64,000 nucleotides of DNA from Ilyomonas limi (GTDB lineage Bacteria; Bacteroidota; Bacteroidia; Chitinophagales; Chitinophagaceae): the NCBI RefSeq assembly GCF_005233845.1, contig NZ_SZQL01000007.1, positions 186,001 through 250,000 on the forward strand, in the 5' to 3' direction. Positions 35,291 to 43,661 of the stretch are shown one piece after another (within the stretch, counting starts at the first letter, position 1; each line of letters starts with the position of its first letter). The notes beneath the pieces are model-generated. The model did no database searches, had not been told where the DNA came from, and saw nothing but the letters and a program-made list of their open reading frames with translations. The translations under genes and the position numbers were made by a program.

Positions 35291-36985
35291 ATGAGAAACA
35301 TGAAGAAGACTTTGTTTTTAGTGTTGGGTTTGGCTTTGGCAACCGTTTGTACAAGAGCCCAGTCTATTGACGAGGGCATAAAGGATTTGTATTACGGCAA
35401 AACCCAAAGCGCCCGAACAGCCTTTCAAAAAGTAGTTGATAAAAATCCCAAAGATGGCCGCGCCATTTACTGGCTGGGACAGTCTATGCTTGTGCGCGGC
35501 TCCGAAGATGTAACAGGTGCTAAGCAATTGTATCAAAATGCATTAAACAGTGGCATCAACGATCCGTACGTGCTGGTGGGTATGGGACAAATAGACCTTA
35601 TTAATGGCGATACCAGTGCAGCCAAGCAAAAGTTTGAGCAGGCTATTACCATGTCTAATGGTAAAAGAGGAAAGCAAAATCCCGATGTCCTGAATGCGAT
35701 TGGCCGTGCCAACGCTTATGGTAGTGCCAAGATAGGCGATCCGGCTTATGCTATAGATAAACTAAAAGCAGCCGCCCAGATTGATCCTAAAAACCCGGAT
35801 ATATACATTAATATGGGTATCAACTACCTTAAGATGGGCAGCGACAAAGGTGGCGAGGCAGTACAGGCATTTCAAAATGCGGCTGCTATAGACCCCAATT
35901 ATGCCGCAGCTTACGAGCGGATAGGTAATGTATATAAAAGCCAGGACAACAAGCCTTCTATGGAAGAATGGTACTCCAAAGCTGTAGCAGCCGACCAGAC
36001 TTTTGCTCCGGTATATTTCGACTGGTTTGACTACTACAAAAACCGCGACGTAAATGCAGCACAAGAATACCTGAACAATTATGTAAAATATGCTGATCAG
36101 GATTGCAGAACTGCTTTCTTCAAAGCCGATTACCTGTTCCGCGCCGGCAAATATGAAGAATCCAAAGCCCAGGCAGATTCTATGGCTGCCGGTCAGTGTG
36201 CTACCTATCCTGGTCTCAACATCCTGTATGCTTATAACTACGACCGTTTGGGCGATTCTGCACAGGCAAAATCTTACTTAGATAAATACTTTGACAGTGC
36301 ACGTATTAACGGTACCGACGTAGACCCCGATTATTACATGCTGGCTGGTAAAGTATATTCTAAGTTTCCCGGACTGGAAGATACAGCAGTAAACTATCTC
36401 ACAAAAGCTATGCAGGCTGATACGGTAGCAAAAAACCAGCAAAAGTACATTGATACGATTGCCTCCATCTACAAAAAAGCAAACCGCCCTGTTGAAAGAC
36501 TGGAATGGAGAAGGAAAAGCTTTGCTTTGAATAAAGAAGCATCCAGCAGAGACTATTACGATCTGACTGATGCAGCTATCATGGCAAATGATACCACTTT
36601 TGCCGATTCTATTATTAATGCCTACATGCAAGCTTATCCCGATCAGCCTTATGCTTATACGTTTGCTTTAAAAAATGCAAAGCTAAAAGATACTACAGGC
36701 GCCGCTGCTGTAGAGCCTACCGCTAAGTATATTGAATACTTGAAGCAGGATACAGCTAAAAATGCAGCTACCATTGCTTATTACTACGCTTTGCAGGGAA
36801 CTTATTATGCCAATGTTGCTCAAAATTTAGACAGTGCTCTGGCTCAGTTCAGGCAGGCAGTACAGTATGCACCCGACAATACGCAATATCAAAATATTGT
36901 TCAGCAGCTGGAAAAAGCAGCAAATAAAGCGAAGGAACCTGCAGACAAACCTTCGGCTACCAAGCCAAAATCGGGCGGTAAGTAA
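35291..36985 (+). CDS. secreted tetratricopeptide repeat protein
   Basis: The ATG at 35291 gives 564 residues; MKKTLFLVLGLALATVCTRA at 35300 is an equally good start, and both contain the signal peptide. The mature protein consists of about ten TPR units with typical W/L/G/Y/A/F/A/P spacing (for example GRAIYWLGQSMLVRG, PDIYINMGINYLKMG and AAAYERIGNVYKSQDN). It ends in a Lys/Pro-rich tail (EPADKPSATKPKSGGK). A periplasmic scaffold role is inferred. It is the last gene of the operon with the small membrane protein and the PstS-like lipoprotein, and a terminator follows. Confidence 0.88.
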   Translation: MRNMKKTLFLVLGLALATVCTRAQSIDEGIKDLYYGKTQSARTAFQKVVDKNPKDGRAIYWLGQSMLVRGSEDVTGAKQLYQNALNSGINDPYVLVGMGQIDLINGDTSAAKQKFEQAITMSNGKRGKQNPDVLNAIGRANAYGSAKIGDPAYAIDKLKAAAQIDPKNPDIYINMGINYLKMGSDKGGEAVQAFQNAAAIDPNYAAAYERIGNVYKSQDNKPSMEEWYSKAVAADQTFAPVYFDWFDYYKNRDVNAAQEYLNNYVKYADQDCRTAFFKADYLFRAGKYEESKAQADSMAAGQCATYPGLNILYAYNYDRLGDSAQAKSYLDKYFDSARINGTDVDPDYYMLAGKVYSKFPGLEDTAVNYLTKAMQADTVAKNQQKYIDTIASIYKKANRPVERLEWRRKSFALNKEASSRDYYDLTDAAIMANDTTFADSIINAYMQAYPDQPYAYTFALKNAKLKDTTGAAAVEPTAKYIEYLKQDTAKNAATIAYYYALQGTYYANVAQNLDSALAQFRQAVQYAPDNTQYQNIVQQLEKAANKAKEPADKPSATKPKSGGK

Positions 36986-37011
36986 TCTATACAAGTTATA
37001 AATCATCAATG

Positions 37012-37047
37012 AAAACTCCTCTTCTTTACAAAAGAGGAGTTTTTTTA
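37012..37047 (+). terminator. rho-independent terminator of the PstS-TPR operon
   Basis: AAAACTCCTCTT (37012-37023) pairs with AAGAGGAGTTTT (37032-37043), followed by more T. Confidence 0.9.
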
Positions 37048-37062
37048 TGTACGTCCAACACT

Positions 37063-37070
37063 TATTTTTG
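37063..37070 (+). promoter_or_regulatory. -7 promoter box of nuoA
   Basis: TATTTTTG matches TAnnTTTG exactly and lies 17 bp before the nuoA start, after the preceding terminator. No TTTG at the usual -33 distance was seen. Confidence 0.5.
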
Positions 37071-37087
37071 CACAACAACCGTATCTC

Positions 37088-37507
37088 ATGCAGCTTATCA
37101 ATGCACTTTTACAGGCTAATACTACAGCCGTCGCTACTGCCACCGGCACTGCCGCCGATTATTTCCCTATTGGCATACAACTGCTGTTTGCAATTGGTTT
37201 TGTGGCAGTAATGATTGGCGGCTCGCACCTGCTGGGACCCAAAAGAAGAACAGCCGATAAGCTCGAAAACTTCACCAGTGGTATCGAATCGCACGGCACG
37301 GCGCGTCAGCCTATGGCTATCAAGTATTTTTTAGTTGCCATCTTGTTTGTACTTTTCGATGTGGAAGTGATTTTCTTTTATCCCTATGCAGTCAATTTCC
37401 GCGATTTAGGCTGGCAGGGCTTTGGTGAAGTGTTGCTGTTTGTATCTTTCTTTCTCATTGGCTTCATTTACATCATCAAAAAAGGTGCACTTATTTGGGA
37501 GGATTAG
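37088..37507 (+). CDS. nuoA: NADH-quinone oxidoreductase subunit A
   Basis: A 139-residue membrane protein with three helices (about 28-50, 76-98 and 108-131). The conserved loop GPKRRTADKLENFTSGIESH, then GTARQ, and LFDVEVIFFYPYAV with the acidic residues FDVE are diagnostic of NuoA/Ndh-C. It is part of the proton-pumping membrane arm of complex I, which oxidises NADH and reduces quinone. It stands alone: the next gene 300 bp on is an amidohydrolase, and no nuoB or other nuo gene is in the window. It has its own promoter box and follows a terminator. Confidence 0.92.
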   Translation: MQLINALLQANTTAVATATGTAADYFPIGIQLLFAIGFVAVMIGGSHLLGPKRRTADKLENFTSGIESHGTARQPMAIKYFLVAILFVLFDVEVIFFYPYAVNFRDLGWQGFGEVLLFVSFFLIGFIYIIKKGALIWED

Positions 37508-37806
37508 CATCCTTTATACAATTACCCGCCAGTAATATCACCCGTTATCATTTTTCTGGTACGAGCTGTAGTGCTACCATGTAGCTATTGGTGTAGTCTG
37601 TGGCGCTAAAAGCGCCATCACTCACTTCAACAGTTGAATAACTATACGCTTTTATGCAAGTACGTTTTTTCACCACAGAGGCACCTGAGTTATGCACAGA
37701 GGATTTTTCCATTAGCCTCATCGCAAAATATCAGTTATAATCCCCATCTAAAAAATAGTAACTATCGCGACCTTTAGTCAAGTAATTTTGGCAAAAGTTT
37801 TTACCT
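37508..37806. other. 299-bp spacer after nuoA
   Basis: It contains repeat copy B (37561-37633) and a TAATTTTG box at 37782-37789, an exact TAnnTTTG match, 18 bp before the amidohydrolase gene and probably its promoter. No terminator hairpin directly after nuoA was seen. Confidence 0.5.
37561..37633 (+). repeat. diverged intergenic repeat, copy B
   Basis: It begins ACGAGCTGTAGTGCTACCAT, contains a small inner hairpin (GGCGCTAAAAGCGCC) absent from copy A, and ends CACTCACTTCAAC. It corresponds to 26332-26381 and, like it, lies directly after a gene on the same strand. Confidence 0.5.
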
Positions 37807-38646
37807 ATGCTCACCATAGACGCGCATCAGCATTTTTGGAAGTATAATCCCATACGCGATAGCTGGATGACCGATGAAATGTCTGCTATACGAAAAGATT
37901 TTTTGCCCAATCATTTGCATCATTTGCTAAAAGTCAATGGCATAGATGGCTGTGTGGCTGTACAAGCCGACCAGAGTGAAGAAGAAACAAAATTCCTGTT
38001 GCAAATCGCCAGCGAAAATACCTTCATCAAAGGTGTAGTAGGCTGGGTAAACCTGCAGGCAAGTAATATAGAAGAACGGCTCGAATATTTTTCGCAATTC
38101 AGGTTGGTAAAGGGCTTCCGGCATATTGTGCAAAGCGAGCCGGAAGATGACTTTATGTTGGGCACTAAATTTATGTATGGCATCTCGCTGCTGCACAAAT
38201 ACAACTTTACCTACGATATTCTTATTTATCCCCGACACCTGCCTTATGCCAAAAAGCTGGTTGCCTGTTTTCCGCAGCAACGTTTTGTAATAGACCATAT
38301 TGCCAAGCCCAATATAAAGCTGCAGGATCTGTTGCACTGGAAAAAACACATGATAGAAATTGCAGCTTTTGGCAATGTGTATTGCAAAGTTTCGGGCATG
38401 GTTACCGAAGCAGGCTGGCACACGCATACTTACCAGGATTTTATACCTTACTTAGATGTGATTGTAGATGCCTTTGGGATGGATAGAATTATGTTTGGCT
38501 CCGACTGGCCGGTATGCCTTTTAGCTGCTTCGTACAAAGAGGTACTGAATATTGTACAAGCGTATTTTTCATCGTTCAGCACTGTAGAGCAACAACTGTT
38601 TTTCGGCGGCAATGCCATTTCCTTTTATAACCTTTCTGAAGATTAA
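37807..38646 (+). CDS. amidohydrolase family protein (L-fuconolactonase-like)
   Basis: A 279-residue soluble TIM-barrel metal hydrolase of the amidohydrolase-2 group. DAHQHFW at the N-terminus supplies the two His ligands; VIDHIAKP and MFGSDWPVC carry the later His and catalytic Asp. The motif set matches lactonases acting on sugar-acid lactones such as L-fucono- or L-rhamnono-lactone. The following gene, 249 bp downstream on the same strand, is a UxaA-type dehydratase, so a short sugar-acid catabolic pair is likely. The exact sugar cannot be read from sequence. Confidence 0.85.
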   Translation: MLTIDAHQHFWKYNPIRDSWMTDEMSAIRKDFLPNHLHHLLKVNGIDGCVAVQADQSEEETKFLLQIASENTFIKGVVGWVNLQASNIEERLEYFSQFRLVKGFRHIVQSEPEDDFMLGTKFMYGISLLHKYNFTYDILIYPRHLPYAKKLVACFPQQRFVIDHIAKPNIKLQDLLHWKKHMIEIAAFGNVYCKVSGMVTEAGWHTHTYQDFIPYLDVIVDAFGMDRIMFGSDWPVCLLAASYKEVLNIVQAYFSSFSTVEQQLFFGGNAISFYNLSED

Positions 38647-38895
38647 AACCATTAAACCAATTATTTGCCTCACATTAAACGGCATAAAAAATGCAAAAAG
38701 TAAGAAGATAAAATATCACAAACATCAGGTAAGGCTTGTAAAATATACCCGGCACAAAGGGGTTACATTTGACAGAGAAAAAACGCAAGCTACGCTTTTA
38801 ATGATGCAATATTATTTGCTTCCTATTCATGCCTGCATGTCATAAACCATCTTGAATGTAGCTATAAGCCTCTATTCCTTTTAAGTTGATATCCC

Positions 38896-40533
38896 ATGAA
38901 ACAACGTGTTATTCATATACACCCTAAAGACAATGTGCTGGTTGCACTAGACGATTTAAAGAAATATGAAATCATTGTTTTTAATGATGAAGAGTATTTT
39001 CTGCTGGAAGATATACCTGCCAAGCACAAATTTTTTATGCAAGACCTGCAGCCTGGCGATGAGATAATTATGTACGGTGTGCTCGTGGGAAAAGCAGTAC
39101 AACCTGTACAAAGAGGCGCCCGCATGACTACCGAAAACACACACCATGCAGCAGGCGGTTATGCATACCGTGGTGTGCATTACCAATGGCAGCCCCCCGA
39201 TGTATCGAAGTTTAGAAACCGTACTTTCAACGGCTATTACCGCAGCGATGGAAAGGTGGGCACGGCCAATTACTGGCTGTTTATCCCTACCGTCTTTTGC
39301 GAAAACCGTAACCTCGATGTGATCCGCGAAGCGCTCTACAACGAGCTCGGTTATGCGGTTACTTCCAAGTACAAAGCATTTACGCGGCAACTGGTAGAAG
39401 CGTATGAAGAAGGAGAAGCACTTTCGCCCGATATCGCATTCACCAACAATCATCACCAGGAGCGCTTTTTTAAGAATATAGATGGCATTAAATTTTTAAA
39501 CCATCAGGGCGGTTGTGGCAGCACACGACAAGACTCGGAAGTGCTGGCAAAACTGCTGGCAGCCTACGCCAATCATCCCAATGTGGGTGGCATTACGGTA
39601 CTGAGCCTGGGTTGCCAGCATTTGCAGATGCAGGAGTTATTGGTAGACGTAAAAGCGGCAAATCCTGCATTCGATAAACCTTTGCTCACCTTTGAGCAGC
39701 AGTCCATGCAGAGTGAAGAAACCATGATAAGGCAGGCTATCTATAAAACGTTTATTGGCTTAACAGAATTAAACAAGCAGGAGCGTAAACCCGCTTCTTT
39801 AGATAAATTGGTACTGGGTGTAAAATGTGGTGGCAGCGATGGCTTCAGTGGTATTTCTGCCAACCCGGCGGTAGGCTATTGTGCCGATATGGTTGTTGCT
39901 TTAGGCGGAAAAGTGCTGCTGGCCGAATTTCCTGAACTGTGCGGCGTAGAGCAAAGTATAGTGGATCGTTGTGTGAATGAAGCTGTTGCACAAAAGTTTA
40001 TTCATTTAATGCAAACCTACGATAGTAAGGCACACGCAGCGGGCTCCGGCTTTTACATGAATCCTTCGCCCGGCAACATCAAAGACGGATTAATAACCGA
40101 TGCGATAAAAAGCGCAGGTGCTGCCAAAAAGGGGGGAACCGCACCTGTGAGCGATGTACTCAATTATACCGAGCCGGCCACCAAATCCGGACTTAGTCTT
40201 GTGTGCACGCCCGGCAACGATGTGGAGGCTACTACGGGCAAAACGGCAGCCGGCGCCACACTTATTTTATTTACTACCGGCCTGGGCACGCCTACCGGCA
40301 ACCCTATATGCCCGGTGATAAAAGTGGCAACCAACTCCAAACTTGCCCGACGGATGAGTGATATTATAGATATTAATGCCGGCAGCATTATAGAAGGCAC
40401 CAAAACTATACAGGAAATGGGTGAAGAAATACTGGAATATTGCATAAAAGCGGCGAGCGGCGAAGTGATACCAAAAGCCGTTCAGTTGAACCAGGACGAC
40501 TTTATTCCGTGGTTTAGAGGAGTGTCGTTGTAA
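38896..40533 (+). CDS. altronate dehydratase family protein (UxaA-type)
   Basis: A 545-residue protein. Residues about 1-80 are a SAF domain (VIHIHPKDNVLVALDDL, then FFMQDLQPGDEIIMYG), followed by the large dehydratase domain with GKVGTANYWLFIPTVFCENR, NHQGGCGSTRQDSEVLAKLL (Cys near 207, a likely metal or cluster ligand), VLSLGCQHLQMQELL, GVKCGGSDGFSGISANPAVG and FTTGLGTPTGNPICPVIKVA. It dehydrates sugar acids such as altronate or galactarate to 2-keto-3-deoxy acids. It probably works together with the upstream lactonase-like protein in non-phosphorylated deoxysugar or uronate breakdown; the other enzymes are elsewhere. Confidence 0.9.
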   Translation: MKQRVIHIHPKDNVLVALDDLKKYEIIVFNDEEYFLLEDIPAKHKFFMQDLQPGDEIIMYGVLVGKAVQPVQRGARMTTENTHHAAGGYAYRGVHYQWQPPDVSKFRNRTFNGYYRSDGKVGTANYWLFIPTVFCENRNLDVIREALYNELGYAVTSKYKAFTRQLVEAYEEGEALSPDIAFTNNHHQERFFKNIDGIKFLNHQGGCGSTRQDSEVLAKLLAAYANHPNVGGITVLSLGCQHLQMQELLVDVKAANPAFDKPLLTFEQQSMQSEETMIRQAIYKTFIGLTELNKQERKPASLDKLVLGVKCGGSDGFSGISANPAVGYCADMVVALGGKVLLAEFPELCGVEQSIVDRCVNEAVAQKFIHLMQTYDSKAHAAGSGFYMNPSPGNIKDGLITDAIKSAGAAKKGGTAPVSDVLNYTEPATKSGLSLVCTPGNDVEATTGKTAAGATLILFTTGLGTPTGNPICPVIKVATNSKLARRMSDIIDINAGSIIEGTKTIQEMGEEILEYCIKAASGEVIPKAVQLNQDDFIPWFRGVSL

Positions 40534-40713
40534 TGATCAGAAAATGAGCCTGGAAAATATTTTTAGCAATAAAACTTATTTTGGCTATAAGACGAATTAG
40601 CTAATAACTGGTTAGATTTTAGGCAATGAAAATATTGTTGGATGCTAACTGTGTCGGTGACTGAACCATACAGGTTACGTTTGCACCACTCAATCACTTC
40701 ATTGTATCAGCTA

Positions 40714-40783
40714 TACGCCGCAGGCAGCATATATGTATGCTATTAAGTAGCAGCCTTTACATAATTTCTGCCTGCGGCGTATG
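40714..40783. repeat. inverted repeat between convergent genes
   Basis: ATACGCCGCAGGCA (40714-40727) is the exact reverse complement of TGCCTGCGGCGTAT (40770-40783), with 42 nt between. It may act as a terminator for the dehydratase gene or for the outer-membrane protein gene, or be a remnant of a repeat. No T-run follows. Confidence 0.45.
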
Positions 40784-40804
40784 GCTCACAACTTGCAGCT
40801 TAAT

Positions 40805-41710
40805 TTACCAACTGCTAAAACGTAAGCCCACTGCATAAGGATATTGTTTTAAATCGTGCCCGTGCAGCGGATTGATGCTGTACGAACCATATAATCGTAC
40901 TGGTCCTATACCCAATTCGGCTACATAAGCAAAGCGCCATTTATTAAGGTCAAAATCGCCACGTGTTTTTTGTTTTCCGCGCTCATCACTTATTTGCTTC
41001 GTATGGCTGCCTACAAGATAGCCGGCACTTGCACCAAAGCTTATCGTAAGCCGTTTTTTATCTGGCCAAGGATTAATATTTATCATCAATGGAGCGGTAA
41101 TATAGCCTGCATACAATTTATCCTTTGAAAATTCTACCGTATCGCGATATACATAAGCCGGCGTTTTATTGTAACTAATATCATTCTCATAGCGGAAGTT
41201 GAACATTTCTAATCCTAAACCATATTTCAGGTTTAAAGCATTCTTTGCAATATTCAACCGTTGCGTCACCACCCAAATATTTACGTTGGACGATTTGGTG
41301 CGCAGTTTAAAATCGCTTTTACCAAAAGGCTTTGCATCTCCGCTGGCTCTATGCAAATAGTCGCTGCTGTTGGCTTCCGCATAGTTGGTTTTATCATTTA
41401 TATTGGCAAAGCCCAGATCAAATACCAGCCAGTTAGTGGTAAAAGTGTTGTGCCTGGAGTAATAATTAGAATCATAATCGTGCGGACTCGTAAGAACAAC
41501 AATCATGCGATGTTTCCCGTTGGTTTCTTCACTATTGGCACCTCTGTTTCTACTTTGCTTTACAATTATAAAATTGCCCACCCGCAAAGTATCTGGGCCG
41601 CCCCTGCCGGTAGTATCAGCCACTGCATTATACGAGCTATCGGTGGTAGTTTGTGCAAAGGTGCCCGCAGCAAGCAGCATAGCTGCCAGCGCCATAAAAG
41701 TTCTCTTCAT
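40805..41710 (-). CDS. outer-membrane beta-barrel protein
   Basis: The ATG at 41710 gives 301 residues with a signal peptide (MKRTFMALAAMLLAAGTFAQ). The mature part shows alternating polar and aromatic strands (TTNWLVFDLGFANI, NALNLKYGLGLEMFNFRYEN, LYAGYITAPLMININPW, RLTISFGASAGYLVGS, FAYVAELGIGPVRLYGSYSI) and ends in Trp (YPYAVGLRFSSW), the usual BAM-recognition C-terminus. It belongs to the small PorT-like barrel proteins of Bacteroidota. It is the third gene of the sigma/anti-sigma/barrel cluster on this strand, 73 bp after the anti-sigma gene. Confidence 0.82.
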   Translation of the reverse strand: MKRTFMALAAMLLAAGTFAQTTTDSSYNAVADTTGRGGPDTLRVGNFIIVKQSRNRGANSEETNGKHRMIVVLTSPHDYDSNYYSRHNTFTTNWLVFDLGFANINDKTNYAEANSSDYLHRASGDAKPFGKSDFKLRTKSSNVNIWVVTQRLNIAKNALNLKYGLGLEMFNFRYENDISYNKTPAYVYRDTVEFSKDKLYAGYITAPLMININPWPDKKRLTISFGASAGYLVGSHTKQISDERGKQKTRGDFDLNKWRFAYVAELGIGPVRLYGSYSINPLHGHDLKQYPYAVGLRFSSW

Positions 41711-41783
41711 AATATGGTTGATTTGAAAAAATGTGTACAATGTATGTGTTGAATGTTGTAAAAATAACAGTCAACAACTATTC

Positions 41784-42860
41784 CTAAAGGTTCTGTTCTT
41801 TTGCTTTGCCGCCCAGCAGGTGCGTTGCTTTCTTTAATAAACCATTTACTTTATTTTTATTCAACTGCAACGAACCTACATACAATATCCGGTCATCTTC
41901 CTCTGTATTCAATTCTTTATACACAGCGGGTTTTGTTGTTGTATAATCGTTGGATGTATATGCCACGGTTGATGTAACCGCATTTTCATCTACCTCTTCC
42001 AACGGCTTCAATACAGTTGGTTGCTTTTGTTTAGGCGTGGTGCTGTTATTTGCAACCAATTCTTCCGGCGCAGGTGGTGCAGGTTGCTTTATAGGCAGCG
42101 GTTCAATCTGCGCAACTACTATTTGTTCCGTTTCCTGTTGTTTCGTATCGGGCAATACAGTTGATTTACCAGTGTTTACAGTTGATTTCGCCGGCGCACT
42201 TACACTTTGCTTTACTTCATTTTTTGCAACAACAATATTATTATCATTGCTTTTCTTTTCGGGCAAAACCACATTCGGTTCTTTTTCTAATGCTGTATTT
42301 TTTTCAACAGGTTGATGTTGAATAGGCTGCGTATTAACTGCCACCTGCGGCTGCGGATCGTTGTTTATCAAATAATTTCCTGTCAATATTATCACACCCA
42401 TTATTGCTGCTGCAACTGCCATTCTTGTAATATACAGCGGAATAATCCTTTTAGCAGGTTGCTTATACAACCTATGCTTATCAGGACATGCTATAACTTC
42501 AGGCGTAAGCTTTGCCTGCTGCAGCAGTAAAAACGCTTCCTGCAATTGCGGATGCTGCAATACAAATTGCTCTACCACAGCTTCTTCATTTACAGATAAT
42601 TCCTTATCGGTATGCAGTAAAAAATATTCTTCGTAATTACTACTATTTATACTGCTGCCTGTTGTTTTATATAAAGCGTTTTTATTACTATATACAATGG
42701 CATCTTCCAATGGCAACTTAGCTTCCCGCAACATATTCAGTTCTGCTGCAAGGTGCGGGTGCTGAAGCACAAAAGTTTCTACCGCTTCGCATTGTTCTTT
42801 GCTCAGTTCATTATCTATGTACAGTAGAAAATATTCTTCGTAATTGCTTAAGTTAATCAT
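41784..42860 (-). CDS. membrane anti-sigma-factor-like protein with duplicated N-terminal module
   Basis: A 358-residue protein. Two copies of a ~62-residue module lead it: SNYEEYFLLYIDNELSKEQC with ETFVLQHPHL, and SNYEEYFLLHTDKELSVNEE with EQFVLQHPQL (about residues 4-64 and 74-134). One membrane helix follows (about 146-166, ITRMAVAAAIMGVIILTGNY), then a long Pro/Lys/Thr/Gln-rich periplasmic tail. The layout is that of cytoplasmic sigma-binding modules with a tail outside. It lacks the HxxxCxxC zinc site of ZAS anti-sigma factors. It follows the ECF sigma gene by 23 bp, so the pair should be coregulated. Anti-sigma function is inferred from the pairing. Confidence 0.75.
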   Translation of the reverse strand: MINLSNYEEYFLLYIDNELSKEQCEAVETFVLQHPHLAAELNMLREAKLPLEDAIVYSNKNALYKTTGSSINSSNYEEYFLLHTDKELSVNEEAVVEQFVLQHPQLQEAFLLLQQAKLTPEVIACPDKHRLYKQPAKRIIPLYITRMAVAAAIMGVIILTGNYLINNDPQPQVAVNTQPIQHQPVEKNTALEKEPNVVLPEKKSNDNNIVVAKNEVKQSVSAPAKSTVNTGKSTVLPDTKQQETEQIVVAQIEPLPIKQPAPPAPEELVANNSTTPKQKQPTVLKPLEEVDENAVTSTVAYTSNDYTTTKPAVYKELNTEEDDRILYVGSLQLNKNKVNGLLKKATHLLGGKAKEQNL

Positions 42861-42883
42861 CGTGCTACCTCGTTTTATTGTTC

Positions 42884-43372
42884 TTACAGTACATGTTCTT
42901 TACTCACTAAATAACTTTTCAATATAAGCCTTGCCCGGTGCAGATACACCTTCACCTGGCTTTCGTTCAGGCTCATAATCTTTCCTATTTCTTCGTAACT
43001 ATATCCTTCATAATCCTTCAGCATCACCAGGCTTCGCTGTGTTTCGCTCAATCTGTTCAATGCCTCATTCAATATTTTTTTTGTATCACTGCTTACCGGT
43101 TGATGCGTAGCCTGCGTATCGCCGCCAAAACTCTCCTTGTACTCCACCCGTTTGTTCTTGCGCAAATGATCAATCATCTGGTTGTATGCTACCGTAAATA
43201 AGTACGATTTACTTTTAGCATATTCCACCATATCCCTGTTTCGCCACAGCTTTTCGTATGCCGTTTGCACCACGTCTCTTGCATCTTCCTCGTGCCGCAG
43301 ATTTTTTACAATAAACCGGTACACATTATCTGCATACAGGCTTACACATTCATTATATTCTTTGTCGGTCAT
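42884..43372 (-). CDS. ECF sigma factor (RNA polymerase sigma-70 family)
   Basis: A 162-residue sigma factor with only regions 2 and 4. Region 2: ADNVYRFIVKNLRHEEDARD and SYLFTVAYNQMIDHLRKNKR (core binding and -10 melting). Region 4: LSETQRSLVMLKDYEGYSYE and EIGKIMSLNESQVKVYLHRA (HTH). It directs RNA polymerase to a small regulon, probably including its own operon. It lies just upstream of the anti-sigma-like gene and the beta-barrel gene on the same strand, a common arrangement in Bacteroidota. Confidence 0.93.
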   Translation of the reverse strand: MTDKEYNECVSLYADNVYRFIVKNLRHEEDARDVVQTAYEKLWRNRDMVEYAKSKSYLFTVAYNQMIDHLRKNKRVEYKESFGGDTQATHQPVSSDTKKILNEALNRLSETQRSLVMLKDYEGYSYEEIGKIMSLNESQVKVYLHRARLILKSYLVSKEHVL

Positions 43373-43661
43373 AAACAGGTGTGGGTAGTACAGGTTTTAA
43401 AATAATACGTTTGATGGCATTTTTTGTTACAGCTTTATTCAAAATTTATTCAGGTTTTACTTTAAAATCACGAAGTGTTCTTTATAATTCCTTTGTAATC
43501 CTTTACTCACACAACAGTAGCTTAAAAAAACAAAATTATTCAATACAAGTATATAATGGCGGTATTTGGTACAGGCGAAACGACGTGCGGATAGCTGGCG
43601 TAATGCTGTTTTACTTACTAAAATAACAATATATTTTGGGCTGTTGTTCGTTAATTTGAGA

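Noticed and set aside
38612-38845. 77-codon frame between the amidohydrolase and UxaA-type genes
   Set aside because: Basic, low-complexity translation overlapping the upstream gene; no family pattern.
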